NCBI RefSeq assembly: GCF_049803795.1
Contig: NZ_JBNAGJ010000003.1
Coordinates: forward strand, 1-64,000
Reading direction: 5' to 3'
Source: Thalassobius sp002708925
Lineage (GTDB): Bacteria > Pseudomonadota > Alphaproteobacteria > Rhodobacterales > Rhodobacteraceae
Length of the DNA: 64,000 nucleotides
Shown: piece after piece, positions 41,339 through 49,449 of the stretch
Layout: every line of letters starts with the position of its first letter
How positions within the stretch are numbered: position 1 is the stretch's first letter
Notes under the pieces: generated by a model
Databases searched by the model: none
What the model was told of the DNA's origin: nothing
The model's input: the letters and a program-made list of their open reading frames with translations, nothing else
Translations under genes and position numbers: made by a program

Positions 41339-41506
41339 ATGGGGATCCAAGTCGAACACGAGCTGCACAAACGCCGCTTTGGCCGCAATCTGGGCGTCGG
41401 CCTGGTGCTGGCTGCCTTTATCGCGATTGTCTTTGGTCTGACCGTGGTCAAGGTGACAACGGGCGGTCTGGGCCCGAAACCCGCCGCGCAGGAGGCGCAG
41501 AACTGA
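41339..41506 (+). CDS. Small single-helix protein (CoxF-like) in the cytochrome oxidase operon
   Basis: A 55-residue protein with a charged N-terminus (MGIQVEHELHKRRFGRN) and one membrane helix (about residues 18-38, GLVLAAFIAIVFGLTVV). It sits between ctaB and ctaG, where Rhodobacterales and Paracoccus carry a small ORF often annotated CoxF. I start at 41339, one base after ctaB, not at the frame from 41318 that would overlap it. Its stop overlaps the ctaG start as TGATG. A role in oxidase assembly is inferred from position and coupling. Confidence 0.85.
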   Translation: MGIQVEHELHKRRFGRNLGVGLVLAAFIAIVFGLTVVKVTTGGLGPKPAAQEAQN

Positions 41507-42081
41507 TGGCGATGGAAGGCAAACAGAAAACCGTTCTGCAACTGGTGGCCGTGGTGCTGACCATGGGCGCGCTGGCCTGGGCCTCGGTGCCGTTTTATGA
41601 CTGGTTCTGCCGTGTCACCGGCTTTGGCGGGGTGACGCAGACGGCCGATGCGGGCTCGGACACGATCCTGGAGCAAACCATCAAGGTCCGCTTTGATGCC
41701 TCCAAGGCCCGCGGAATGCCGTGGGAGTTCAAACCCGTCCAGCGTGAAATGGAGATTCGCATCGGCGAGACCGGCCTGGCCTTCTACGAGGCCTATAACC
41801 CCACCGATAAACCCGTGGCCGGGCAGGCGTCCTATAATGTTGCCCCCTATGCGGCGGGGCCGTTTTTCACCAAGATAGACTGCTTCTGCTTTACCGAGCA
41901 GGTGCTGCAACCTGGCGAGCGCGTGATGATGCCCGTCAGCTTCTATGTGGATCCTGAAATCGTTCAGGATCGCGAGGGCAAGTACCTGTCCAACATCACC
42001 CTGTCCTATACATTCTACGAAATCGACCTGCCCGAACAGCACGCAGCGCTGGACGCGGGCAAACCGAGCAACCTAAACTAA
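41506..42081 (+). CDS. ctaG: Cytochrome c oxidase assembly protein CtaG (Cox11 family)
   Basis: Delivers copper to the CuB site of subunit I. The 191-residue protein has one N-terminal membrane helix (about residues 8-28) and a periplasmic immunoglobulin-like domain. The copper ligands lie in the CFCF motif (KIDCFCFTEQ, about residues 125-134). The dense conserved blocks VAPYAAGPFFTKI and MPVSFYVDPEI are the family core. Its start overlaps the CoxF-like stop and it lies 24 bp before coxC. Confidence 0.96.
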   Translation: MAMEGKQKTVLQLVAVVLTMGALAWASVPFYDWFCRVTGFGGVTQTADAGSDTILEQTIKVRFDASKARGMPWEFKPVQREMEIRIGETGLAFYEAYNPTDKPVAGQASYNVAPYAAGPFFTKIDCFCFTEQVLQPGERVMMPVSFYVDPEIVQDREGKYLSNITLSYTFYEIDLPEQHAALDAGKPSNLN

Positions 42082-42105
42082 AAGCCTTCCAACGAGGGAA
42101 ACGCG

Positions 42106-42906
42106 ATGGCGCACGAAAAAAACCACGATTATCACATTCTGCCCCCCAGCCTGTGGCCCCTGTTGGGGTCGCTGGCGGGTTTCATCATGCTGTTCGGCGC
42201 GGTGATCTATTTCCACACTGAATCGCCCTGGATGCTGCTGATCGGCTTTGTCGGCGTTCTTTATGTCATGTTCGGCTGGTGGGCCGAGGTCGTGCACGAA
42301 GGTGAAACCGGCGATCACACCCCGGTGGTGAAAATCGGCCTGCGGTATGGCTTTATCCTGTTCATCATGTCCGAGGCGATGTTCTTTGCCGCCTGGTTCT
42401 GGAGCTTCTTCAAACACGCCATGTACCCGATGGGCGAAAACAGCCCGCGCGTCGATGGCGTCTGGCCTCCCGCCGGCATCGAGACCTTCGATCCCTGGCA
42501 CCTGCCGCTGATCAACACCCTGATCCTGCTGTGCTCGGGCGCGGCGGCCACCTGGGCGCACCACGCAATCGCGCATGAAAACAACCGCAAGGACATGATC
42601 AACGGTCTGGCTCTGGCTGTGGCTCTGGGTCTGATCTTTACCGTGTTCCAGGCGTATGAATACACCCACGCGGCCTTTGGCTTCTCGGGCAACATCTATG
42701 GTGCGAACTTCTTCATGGCGACGGGTTTCCACGGGTTTCACGTAATCGTTGGCACCATCTTCCTGTTCGTATGTATGCTGCGCGGCCTGAAGGGGCATTT
42801 CACCCCCGAATCCCACGTCGGCTTTGAGGCCGCGGCCTGGTACTGGCACTTTGTGGACGTTGTGTGGCTGTTCCTCTTCGCTGCCGTCTACATCTGGGGT
42901 GGCTAA
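42106..42906 (+). CDS. coxC: Cytochrome c oxidase subunit III
   Basis: The seven-helix structural subunit III of the aa3 oxidase, 266 residues. It starts MAHEKNHDYHILPPSLWP, a typical Rhodobacterales N-terminus. Family blocks FIMSEAMFFAAWFWSFFKHA (about residue 86) and TGFHGFHVIVGT (about 207) are intact, and the C-terminus EAAAWYWHFVDVVWLFLF ends in the last helix. A hairpin about 50 bp after the stop may partly terminate transcription before SURF1. Confidence 0.98.
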   Translation: MAHEKNHDYHILPPSLWPLLGSLAGFIMLFGAVIYFHTESPWMLLIGFVGVLYVMFGWWAEVVHEGETGDHTPVVKIGLRYGFILFIMSEAMFFAAWFWSFFKHAMYPMGENSPRVDGVWPPAGIETFDPWHLPLINTLILLCSGAAATWAHHAIAHENNRKDMINGLALAVALGLIFTVFQAYEYTHAAFGFSGNIYGANFFMATGFHGFHVIVGTIFLFVCMLRGLKGHFTPESHVGFEAAAWYWHFVDVVWLFLFAAVYIWGG

Positions 42907-42953
42907 CGGGCCTTTGTGGTTGAAAAACCGCTCATAAACAGCAAAAAGCAAAG

Positions 42954-42980
42954 CGCACGGGGAACCCCTCGTGCGTTTTC
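42954..42980 (+). terminator. Hairpin between coxC and SURF1
   Basis: A CGCACGGGG arm pairs with CCCC-T-CGTGCG (one bulged base), followed by TTTTCGTTTTC. It fits a terminator or attenuator between coxC and SURF1. Downstream genes might then be at a lower level. Confidence 0.6.
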
Positions 42981-42999
42981 GTTTTCTAAGGGACACGCG

Positions 43000-43683
43000 A
43001 TGCGCCGCATCCTTCTGCCTTTGATCTTTGGCCTGATCGGCGCTGGGATCCTGCTGTGGCTGGGGTTCTGGCAGCTGGACCGTATGGTCTGGAAAGAGGG
43101 CGTTCTGGCCCAGATTGAGGCCCGGATCAATGACGCCCCCGTCGCCGTCCCCGATCAGCCGAGCCCCCAGGACGATCTGTTCCGCCCCGTCACCGCGACG
43201 GGCACGATCCTGGCCCCCACGATCCGCGTGCTGGTCAGCCAGAAATCCGAGGGCGCCGGCTATCGTCTGATCAACGCGATGGAGCTGGACGGGCGCAGCA
43301 TTCTGGTGGATCGCGGCTTTGTCCGGCTGGAGGCCGAGCCGCGCCAGCCGCCCTTCCAGAATGTCACCGTCACCGGCAATCTGCATTGGCCGGATGAGCG
43401 GGACTTCTTTACCCCGGAAGACGACCGCGCCGCCAATATCTGGTTTGCCCGCGATGTGGATGTGCTGGCGCAGGCCCTGGGCACGCAGCCTGTGTTGCTG
43501 GTCGCTCGGCAGACATCTTTCGATGACAGCCCCGTCTCGCCCCTGCCGGTCGGGACCGAGGGCATCCCGAACAACCATTTTGGATATGCCGTGCAATGGT
43601 TCGGCTTGGCCGCCGTCTGGACGGCGATGCTGGCGCTGTTCCTGTGGCGCCAGAGGAAACCCGCGAAAGGGAAAGAACAGTGA
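43000..43683 (+). CDS. SURF1-family oxidase assembly protein
   Basis: A heme A insertion factor for cytochrome oxidase, 227 residues. Two membrane helices flank the protein: residues 4-24 (LLPLIFGLIGAGILLWLGFW) and near the C-terminus (QWFGLAAVWTAMLALFLW). The periplasmic middle part includes LVDRGFVR (about residues 103-110) and NHFGYAVQWF. I start at 43000 (MRRILLPL), after a CTAAGGGACA ribosome site. The longer frame from 42916 reads through the hairpin. The last codons overlap the thrC GTG start as GTGA. Confidence 0.93.
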   Translation: MRRILLPLIFGLIGAGILLWLGFWQLDRMVWKEGVLAQIEARINDAPVAVPDQPSPQDDLFRPVTATGTILAPTIRVLVSQKSEGAGYRLINAMELDGRSILVDRGFVRLEAEPRQPPFQNVTVTGNLHWPDERDFFTPEDDRAANIWFARDVDVLAQALGTQPVLLVARQTSFDDSPVSPLPVGTEGIPNNHFGYAVQWFGLAAVWTAMLALFLWRQRKPAKGKEQ

Positions 43684-45068
43684 AATACGTATCGACACGG
43701 GGTCAAGCCCCCGTCCTGAATTTCGAAGAGGCGATGCTGACCGGGCTGGCCCGCGATGGCGGTCTGTATGTCCCCGAAACCATCCCCACGATGACGAAGG
43801 ACGAGATTGCGGCTCTATCCGGCCTGTCCTACGAAGAAACCGCCTTCCGCATCATGCGCCCCTATATCGGCGACACGTTCACGGATGCCGAGTTCAAAGA
43901 GATCATTGCCAAGGCCTATGCCGGTTTCGGCCACACCGCGCGTGCGCCGATGGTGCAGCTGGACACCAACCATTTCCTGCTGGAGCTGTTCCACGGCCCC
44001 ACGCTGGCCTTCAAGGATTTCGCGATGCAGCTGATCGGTCAGCTGTTCCAGGCCGCGCTGAAACGCAACGGCAGCCGGGTGACCATCGTTGGCGCGACCT
44101 CGGGCGATACCGGCTCGGCCGCGATCGAGGCGTTCAAAGGTCTGGACGCCGTCGATGTGTTCATCCTGTTCCCCAATGGTCGTGTCTCCGAGGTGCAGCG
44201 CCGTCAGATGACCACCCCGGCCGAGGCCAACGTGCATGCGCTGGCGGTCGAGGGCCATTTCGACGATTGTCAGGCCCGCGTGAAGGACATGTTCAACGAC
44301 TTCGACTTCCGCGATGGGGTGAAATTGGCGGGCGTGAACTCGATCAACTGGGCGCGCGTGCTGGCGCAGGTTGTCTACTATTTCTATTCCGCCGTGGCCC
44401 TGGGCGCGCCGGATCGCAAGGTCAGCTTCACCGTGCCCACCGGCAACTTCGGTGACATTTTCGCGGGCTACATCGCCAAACGCATGGGCCTGCCCATCGA
44501 CCGCCTGGTGATTGCGACGAACCAGAACGACATCCTGCACCGCTGCCTGAGCACCGGCGAATATCGTCCCGATGGCGTGATCCCCTCGATCAGCCCGTCG
44601 ATGGATATTCAGGTGTCCTCGAATTTCGAACGCGCGTTGTTCTATGCCTACGGGCAGGATGGCGCTGCGGTCAGCCAACTGATGGACGAGCTGAAAAATG
44701 GCGGCTTCACCGTCAGCCAGGGCGCTTTGCAGGCGCTTCAGGAACTGTTCGATTCCGGCAACTGCTCGGAAGCAGAAACCAGCGCCACGATCACCGACAT
44801 GTTCGCCACCACGGGCCAGCTGATGTGCCCGCACACCGCCGTCGCCGTCAAGGTGGCGAATGAACAGCGCCAGGCCGATGTGCCGATGATCACCCTGTCC
44901 ACCGCCCACCCGGCGAAATTCCCCGCAGCGGTGAAACAGGCCACAGGCGTGCATCCGGACTTGCCAGCGCGCATGGGCGACCTGTATGAGCGTGCCGAAC
45001 GGGTAACCGAGATCGGCAACGATCTGGCCGCCCTGGAATCCCTGATCCGCGAGCGTATCCAGAATTGA
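43680..45068 (+). CDS. thrC: Threonine synthase
   Basis: Converts O-phosphohomoserine to threonine using pyridoxal phosphate. The 462-residue protein has the PLP lysine in LAFKDFAMQ (about residue 110), the phosphate-binding motif TSGDTGSAA (about 140) and the family N-terminus MKYVSTRGQAP. The start is GTG at 43680, overlapping the SURF1 stop. An in-frame upstream ATG at 43596 lies inside SURF1 and was rejected. The coupling to the oxidase operon is typical for this group of bacteria. Its stop overlaps the M16 start. Confidence 0.97.
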   Translation: MKYVSTRGQAPVLNFEEAMLTGLARDGGLYVPETIPTMTKDEIAALSGLSYEETAFRIMRPYIGDTFTDAEFKEIIAKAYAGFGHTARAPMVQLDTNHFLLELFHGPTLAFKDFAMQLIGQLFQAALKRNGSRVTIVGATSGDTGSAAIEAFKGLDAVDVFILFPNGRVSEVQRRQMTTPAEANVHALAVEGHFDDCQARVKDMFNDFDFRDGVKLAGVNSINWARVLAQVVYYFYSAVALGAPDRKVSFTVPTGNFGDIFAGYIAKRMGLPIDRLVIATNQNDILHRCLSTGEYRPDGVIPSISPSMDIQVSSNFERALFYAYGQDGAAVSQLMDELKNGGFTVSQGALQALQELFDSGNCSEAETSATITDMFATTGQLMCPHTAVAVKVANEQRQADVPMITLSTAHPAKFPAAVKQATGVHPDLPARMGDLYERAERVTEIGNDLAALESLIRERIQN

Positions 45069-46327
45069 CGGTCCAACTGCACACCCTGTCCAACGGTTTT
45101 CGTATTGTCACTGAACACATGCCGGGGCTGCAATCGGCCTCGATCGGGCTGTGGGTTCTGGCGGGCGGGCGCCACGAACGGGTGGAACAGAACGGCATTG
45201 CGCATTTTCTGGAACACATGGCGTTCAAGGGCACGAAACGGCGCAGCGCGCTGCAAATCGCCGAAGAGATCGAGGATGTGGGCGGCTATATGAACGCCTA
45301 TACCTCGCGTGAGGTGACGGCCTATTACGCCCGTGTCTTGCAGGCGGATGTGCCGCTGGCGCTGGACGTGATCGCAGACATCGTGCTGAACCCGGTCTTT
45401 GACCCGCGCGAGATTGAAATCGAACGCGGTGTGATCTTGCAGGAAATCGGGCAGTCGATGGACACGCCCGACGACATCATTTTCGATTGGTTGCAGGAAA
45501 AAGCCTATCCCGATCAGCCGCTGGGCCGCACCATTCTGGGCCCGGTCGAGCGTGTCAGCGCCTTCTCGCGTCAGGATCTGGCCGGTTTCGTGGCGGAACA
45601 ATATGGGCCGGGTCAGATGATCTTGTCCGCGGCGGGCGCGGTGGATCACGATGCGCTGGTGCGCGAAGCGGAAAAGCTGTTCGGCCATCTGTCGCCCCTG
45701 ATCAATGTCGCGCCCGTTCAGGCGCGGTTCCATGGCGGCGAAACCCGGACCGAGAAAGCGCTGGAGCAGGCTCATTTCGCCATCGGGTTCGAAAGCCCCA
45801 ACTATGGCGATGCCACGATCCACGCCGCGCAGATTTATGCGAATGCTCTGGGCGGGGGCATGTCCAGCCGCCTGTTTCAGGAAATCCGCGAAAAGCGCGG
45901 GCTGTGCTATACGATCTTTGCCCAGGCTGGCGCCTATTCGGACACCGGGATGATGACGGTCTATGCCGGCACCTCGGCCGAGCAACTGGCCGAACTGTCG
46001 CTGGTCACCCTGGATGAGATGAAACGCGCAGCCGAGGACATGAGCGATGCCGAGGTCGCCCGCGCCCGCGCCCAGATGAAGGCCGGGCTGCTGATGGGGC
46101 TGGAAAGCCCCTCGAACCGGGCGGAACGTCTGGCGCGGATGATCCAGATCTGGGGCCGCGTGCCCGAATTGGATGAGGTCGTGCAGAAAATCGACGCGGT
46201 CAGCACGCAGGATGTGAAAAACTTTGCCGAGGTCATGGCCGTGCAGGCCCCCGCCGCGCTGGCGCTTTATGGCCCGGTCGCGCAGGCCCCCAGCCTGGAG
46301 GATTTGCAGCAAAGGCGTGCGGCCTGA
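45065..46327 (+). CDS. M16 family zinc peptidase (mitochondrial processing peptidase-like)
   Basis: A 420-residue peptidase of the insulinase/MPP-beta type. The inverted zinc motif HFLEH (about residue 47), with a later glutamate in the EIEIERGVILQEI block (about residue 125), is intact, so it is likely active. The glycine-rich loop GGGMSSRLFQEIREKRGL (about residue 260) is also present. The start is TTG at 45065, overlapping the thrC stop TGA by three bases. Alternatives downstream would lose the conserved N-terminus. Its stop overlaps the GNAT start. Confidence 0.94.
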   Translation: MTVQLHTLSNGFRIVTEHMPGLQSASIGLWVLAGGRHERVEQNGIAHFLEHMAFKGTKRRSALQIAEEIEDVGGYMNAYTSREVTAYYARVLQADVPLALDVIADIVLNPVFDPREIEIERGVILQEIGQSMDTPDDIIFDWLQEKAYPDQPLGRTILGPVERVSAFSRQDLAGFVAEQYGPGQMILSAAGAVDHDALVREAEKLFGHLSPLINVAPVQARFHGGETRTEKALEQAHFAIGFESPNYGDATIHAAQIYANALGGGMSSRLFQEIREKRGLCYTIFAQAGAYSDTGMMTVYAGTSAEQLAELSLVTLDEMKRAAEDMSDAEVARARAQMKAGLLMGLESPSNRAERLARMIQIWGRVPELDEVVQKIDAVSTQDVKNFAEVMAVQAPAALALYGPVAQAPSLEDLQQRRAA

Positions 46328-46917
46328 TGATCCTGGGCAAGCGGAAGGTTCGGATCGAAACCGAGCGCATGACGCTGCGCCCTCCGCTGCATTCCGACTA
46401 TCGCGACTGGACATCCTTGCGCCTGCACAGCCGCGAGTTCCTGCAACCGTGGGAACCCACCTGGGCCACCGATCATCTGGCGCGCAAGGCCTTTACCAAT
46501 CGTGTCTACTGGGCGCAGCGGTCCATCGGTAATGGCTCGGCCCTACCGCTGTTCCTGATCCGGCGCGCCGATCAGGCGCTGCTGGGGGCCATCACGCTGG
46601 ATAACATCCGCCGCGGCCCCGCGCAGGCCGGCACGCTGGGCTATTGGATCGGCGAACCCTATGCCCGCCAGGGCTATATGCGTGAAACCATTCAGTCCGT
46701 CGTGCACTATGCCTTTCATAAGCTGGATCTGAGCCGGGTCGAGGCCGCCTGCCTGCCTGAGAATGCCGCTTCGCGTGGGGTTCTGGAAAAGGCAGGGTTC
46801 AAATACGAGGGCGTGGCCCAGTCCTATTTGCAGATCGACGGGCGGTGGCGCACGCATGTTCTGTATGCCTGCCTGCGGATGGACCGGCGGGGCCGGACCG
46901 AGGTGGGCCAGGCGTGA
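46327..46917 (+). CDS. GNAT N-acetyltransferase (RimJ/RimL type)
   Basis: A 196-residue acetyltransferase. The N-terminal ETERMTLRPPLHSDY is typical of RimJ/RimL proteins that acetylate ribosomal or other N-termini or small molecules. The acetyl-CoA loop reads IGEPYARQGYMRETI (about residue 115), and the ending EAACLPENAASRGVLEKAGFK is the family C-terminal block. The start overlaps the M16 stop as TGATG. Substrate unknown. Confidence 0.93.
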   Translation: MILGKRKVRIETERMTLRPPLHSDYRDWTSLRLHSREFLQPWEPTWATDHLARKAFTNRVYWAQRSIGNGSALPLFLIRRADQALLGAITLDNIRRGPAQAGTLGYWIGEPYARQGYMRETIQSVVHYAFHKLDLSRVEAACLPENAASRGVLEKAGFKYEGVAQSYLQIDGRWRTHVLYACLRMDRRGRTEVGQA

Positions 46918-46963
46918 TGGAGCGTGGTTTGTGCACCGGACCCGCCATGCTAAGGAGCAGAAC

Positions 46964-48385
46964 ATGACCCTGACCGACGCGACCTGTGATTTTCTGTCCT
47001 CGCTGGAAAACGCGCTGCCGCCCAAGGCCCTGCGCCCCGTGACGCCCGCCTATGTGGAAGAGCCGCGCGGCACCTGGCAGGGGCAGGCAGCCGCTGTTGT
47101 GGCCCCGCAAACCGCGCAGCAGGTGGCGCAGGTGCTGCGGCTGGCCAATGCGGCCCGTGTGGGCGTGGTGCCTTATGGCGGCGGCACCGGGCTGGTGGGC
47201 GGCCAGGTGATGCCGGACGGCCCCAAACCCATCCTTCTGTCACTAGAGCGGATGACGGCGGTGCGCGCGCTTTACCCTTTGGAAAACCTGATGATTGCCG
47301 AAGCCGGCGCCATTTTGCAGGACTTGCACGGGGCGGCTCGGGGCGTTGATCGCCTGTTTCCGCTGTCCTTTGGGGCCAAGGGCTCGGCCCGGATTGGCGG
47401 CAGCCTGTCCACCAATGCTGGCGGGGTGAACGTGCTGCGTTATGGCAATACGCGAGAGCTGTGCCTGGGGTTGGAGGCCGTCCTGCCAGACGGACGAATC
47501 CTGAATAATCTCAGCCGTTTGCGCAAGGATAACACTGGCTATGACCTGCGCGATCTGTTCATCGGAGCCGAGGGCACTTTGGGTGTGATCACCGCCGCCA
47601 CGCTGCGGCTAAGCCCCCGTCCGGCAGCCGAGGGCACGGCGCTGATGGTGGTCTCCAGCCCTTCGGATGCGCTGGATCTGCTGGCGCTGGCGCGCGATCA
47701 TCTGGCCGAGGGAATTTCCGCCTTTGAACTGATCAACCGCACCGGGCTGGATTTCCTGGCCGAGCATCTTGCGGATGTCCGGCAGCCCTTTGACACGCCG
47801 CCCGAATGGTTCGTGCTGATCGACGTCGGGCTAATGCGCGGGATCGACCCGGCCGAGGCGCTGGAGACCCTGTTTGCCGATGCCTTTGAGCGCGGTCTGG
47901 TGCAGGACGGGCTGATCGCCCAGTCCGAGGCACAGCGTGCGGCCTTCTGGGAGGTGCGCGAACGCATCCCCGAGGCGAACCGGATGGTGGGCTCGATCTG
48001 TTCGCACGATATTTCGGTGCCACTGGGGCTGATTCCAGACTTCATCACCCGCGCTGGCGCGGCGCTGGAAAAAATGGGGGATTATCGGATCAATTGCTTT
48101 GGGCATCTGGGGGACGGGAACCTGCATTACAACGTGTTCCCCGCCAAGGGCCGCAGCCGTGCCGAATATGCCGCGCAGAAGGCCGCGATCTCGGGTGTCG
48201 TGCACGAGCTGGTCCACGCGCTGGAGGGCTCTTTCAGCGCCGAGCACGGGGTCGGGCGGCTGAAAACCGCAGATCTGGAGCGCTATGCGGACCCGGTGAA
48301 GCTGCAATTGATGCGCGGGCTGAAGGATCTGTTCGATCCCAATGGCATCATGAATCCGGGGGCGGTGCTGAGGGCGCGCTCATAG
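46964..48385 (+). CDS. FAD-linked 2-hydroxyacid oxidoreductase (GlcD/D2HGDH type)
   Basis: A 473-residue FAD-binding oxidase oxidising a 2-hydroxy acid such as D-lactate, glycolate or D-2-hydroxyglutarate. The FAD-binding domain starts with PYGGGTGLVGGQ (about residue 73) and continues GSLSTNAGGVNVLRYGNTRE. The C-terminal cap holds the metal-binding CFGHLGDGNLHYN (about 378-390), and GSFSAEHGVGRLK is near the end. The start at 46964 has a TAAGGAGCAG ribosome site. It ends in a 6-bp overlap with the convergent apt gene. The substrate is not evident. Confidence 0.93.
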   Translation: MTLTDATCDFLSSLENALPPKALRPVTPAYVEEPRGTWQGQAAAVVAPQTAQQVAQVLRLANAARVGVVPYGGGTGLVGGQVMPDGPKPILLSLERMTAVRALYPLENLMIAEAGAILQDLHGAARGVDRLFPLSFGAKGSARIGGSLSTNAGGVNVLRYGNTRELCLGLEAVLPDGRILNNLSRLRKDNTGYDLRDLFIGAEGTLGVITAATLRLSPRPAAEGTALMVVSSPSDALDLLALARDHLAEGISAFELINRTGLDFLAEHLADVRQPFDTPPEWFVLIDVGLMRGIDPAEALETLFADAFERGLVQDGLIAQSEAQRAAFWEVRERIPEANRMVGSICSHDISVPLGLIPDFITRAGAALEKMGDYRINCFGHLGDGNLHYNVFPAKGRSRAEYAAQKAAISGVVHELVHALEGSFSAEHGVGRLKTADLERYADPVKLQLMRGLKDLFDPNGIMNPGAVLRARS

Positions 48386-48919
48386 CCCCTCGAAAGCACA
48401 GAGCGCATGGACCTCCATGCCCAAAGTCTCCAGCCGTTTGCGCCCGCCCAGATCGGGCAGATCGACGACAAAGGCGCAGCCCACGATCTGGCCGCCCAGG
48501 CGCTCTACCAGTTTGATCCCGGCCTCGGCGGTGCCGCCGGTGGCCAGCAGATCATCGACAACCAGAACGGTTTCGCCCGGCTGGATCGCGTCGTCGTGAA
48601 TCTCGACGATCGCTTCGCCATATTCCAGCTGGTATTCTTCGCTGATGGTGGTGTGCGGCAGCTTACCCTTCTTGCGGATCGGCACGAACCCGGTGCCCAG
48701 CTGATGCGCGACAGCCCCGCCCAGGATAAAGCCGCGTGCCTCTAGCCCCACAACCTTGTCGATTCGCTGACCGGCATAGGGGTGCAGCAGCTGGTCCACG
48801 CACATCCGGAACCCGCGCGGATCGGCGAACAGAGTGGTCACGTCCCGAAACAGGATGCCCTCGTGCGGGAAATCGACAATGGTGCGGATGTAATCTGCGA
48901 CGGATTTTTGCGGTGCCAT
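48380..48919 (-). CDS. apt: Adenine phosphoribosyltransferase
   Basis: Purine salvage: adenine + PRPP to AMP. The 179-residue length is typical. The PRPP-binding motif VLVVDDLLATGGTAEAGI is near residue 120. The N-terminus carries RTIVDFPHEGILFRDVTTLF. It is transcribed leftward, towards the FAD oxidoreductase, with an overlap of 6 bases at the 3' ends. Its promoter lies in the 78-bp gap before the hairpin at 48998. Confidence 0.97.
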   Translation of the reverse strand: MAPQKSVADYIRTIVDFPHEGILFRDVTTLFADPRGFRMCVDQLLHPYAGQRIDKVVGLEARGFILGGAVAHQLGTGFVPIRKKGKLPHTTISEEYQLEYGEAIVEIHDDAIQPGETVLVVDDLLATGGTAEAGIKLVERLGGQIVGCAFVVDLPDLGGRKRLETLGMEVHALCAFEGL

Positions 48920-48997
48920 GGTGCCCTCGTTGCTGTGCCCGGCACAGGTTTGGCGGATGGGGCAGGGCGGGGCAAGGGGCGCGTGGCGTCAGAACGG

Positions 48998-49023
48998 AAA
49001 AACCGCCCTTGGGGGCGGCTTTT
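48998..49023 (-). terminator. Terminator behind the 37-residue gene
   Basis: CCGCCC-TTGG-GGGCGG with A's before and T's after. On the minus strand it reads GCCGCC..GGCGGTTTTTCC, a good terminator for the small leftward gene at 49034-49147. Confidence 0.7.
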
Positions 49024-49033
49024 CAGGAATTGT

Positions 49034-49147
49034 TTAGCGGTCGTTCGAAAAGAACCGATAGAACCGCATGGAAATCCAGGGAACATGCGGTTTGCGCCAA
49101 TCCATCCGATCGCGCACCAGCATGGATTTTGCTGCCTGTAGCGTCAT
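49034..49147 (-). CDS. Hypothetical small basic protein (37 residues)
   Basis: A tiny open frame of 37 residues, MTLQAAKSMLVRDRMDWRKP then HVPWISMRFYRFFSNDR. It is basic and aromatic-rich at the end, with no membrane helix. It is supported by an AAGGAAAGAG ribosome site before the ATG and by a terminator (48998-49023) 10 bp after its stop. It is divergent from a small ribbon-helix-helix gene, with a palindrome between them. I do not recognise it. It could be a toxin or a regulatory peptide, but nothing in the sequence proves that. The frame extension to 49216 was rejected. Confidence 0.5.
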   Translation of the reverse strand: MTLQAAKSMLVRDRMDWRKPHVPWISMRFYRFFSNDR

Positions 49148-49187
49148 TTTCTCTTTCCTTTTTCTTGCCGATGCCGCAAAACATGTG

Positions 49188-49222
49188 CAGCATTTGGATA
49201 TATAATGTATATACAAATGCTG
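49188..49222. promoter_or_regulatory. 35-bp palindrome between two divergent small genes (candidate operator)
   Basis: The 35-bp segment has outer arms CAGCATTTG and CAAATGCTG (perfect 9-mers) and an inner region with near-symmetric TATATA (49199-49214). It lies between the 37-residue gene start (49147, leftward) and the ribbon-helix-helix gene (49257, rightward), including a TATAAT (49201-49206). Position and symmetry fit the autoregulated operator of a ribbon-helix-helix dimer. Confidence 0.6.
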
Positions 49223-49256
49223 TGCGAAATGTCAAGCCGGATTGGGGATTACCGCC

Positions 49257-49427
49257 TTGGGAAAGAAAGACTCGAAGAAATCGGGCAAGAAAGACAGCCA
49301 GCTGGTGCTGCGTCTGGACAAGGAAGAGCGCGACGCCTTTGTCGAGCTGTGCAAAGACATGGACACCAGCGCGGCCCGCGAAATTCGCGGGTTTATCCGG
49401 TCTTTTATGAAACAGAACAGCGATTAG
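49257..49427 (+). CDS. Small ribbon-helix-helix-like DNA-binding protein
   Basis: A 56-residue basic protein: lysine-rich start (GKKDSKKSGKKDS), a beta strand QLVLRLDKEERDAFVELC and two helices, in the layout of Arc/CopG-type ribbon-helix-helix proteins. The start codon is TTG; I prefer 49257 over the TTG at 49242 because the GGGG at 49244 can serve as ribosome site. There is no ATG in frame. Such proteins often repress their own operon. A palindrome directly upstream is the natural target. Confidence 0.6.
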   Translation: MGKKDSKKSGKKDSQLVLRLDKEERDAFVELCKDMDTSAAREIRGFIRSFMKQNSD

Positions 49428-49449
49428 GCGGGCCCCCACCGGGGCGCGA

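Noticed and set aside
42073..43698. 541-residue minus-strand frame over coxC and SURF1
   Set aside because: It is opposite two conserved oxidase genes and has the same low-complexity shadow composition.
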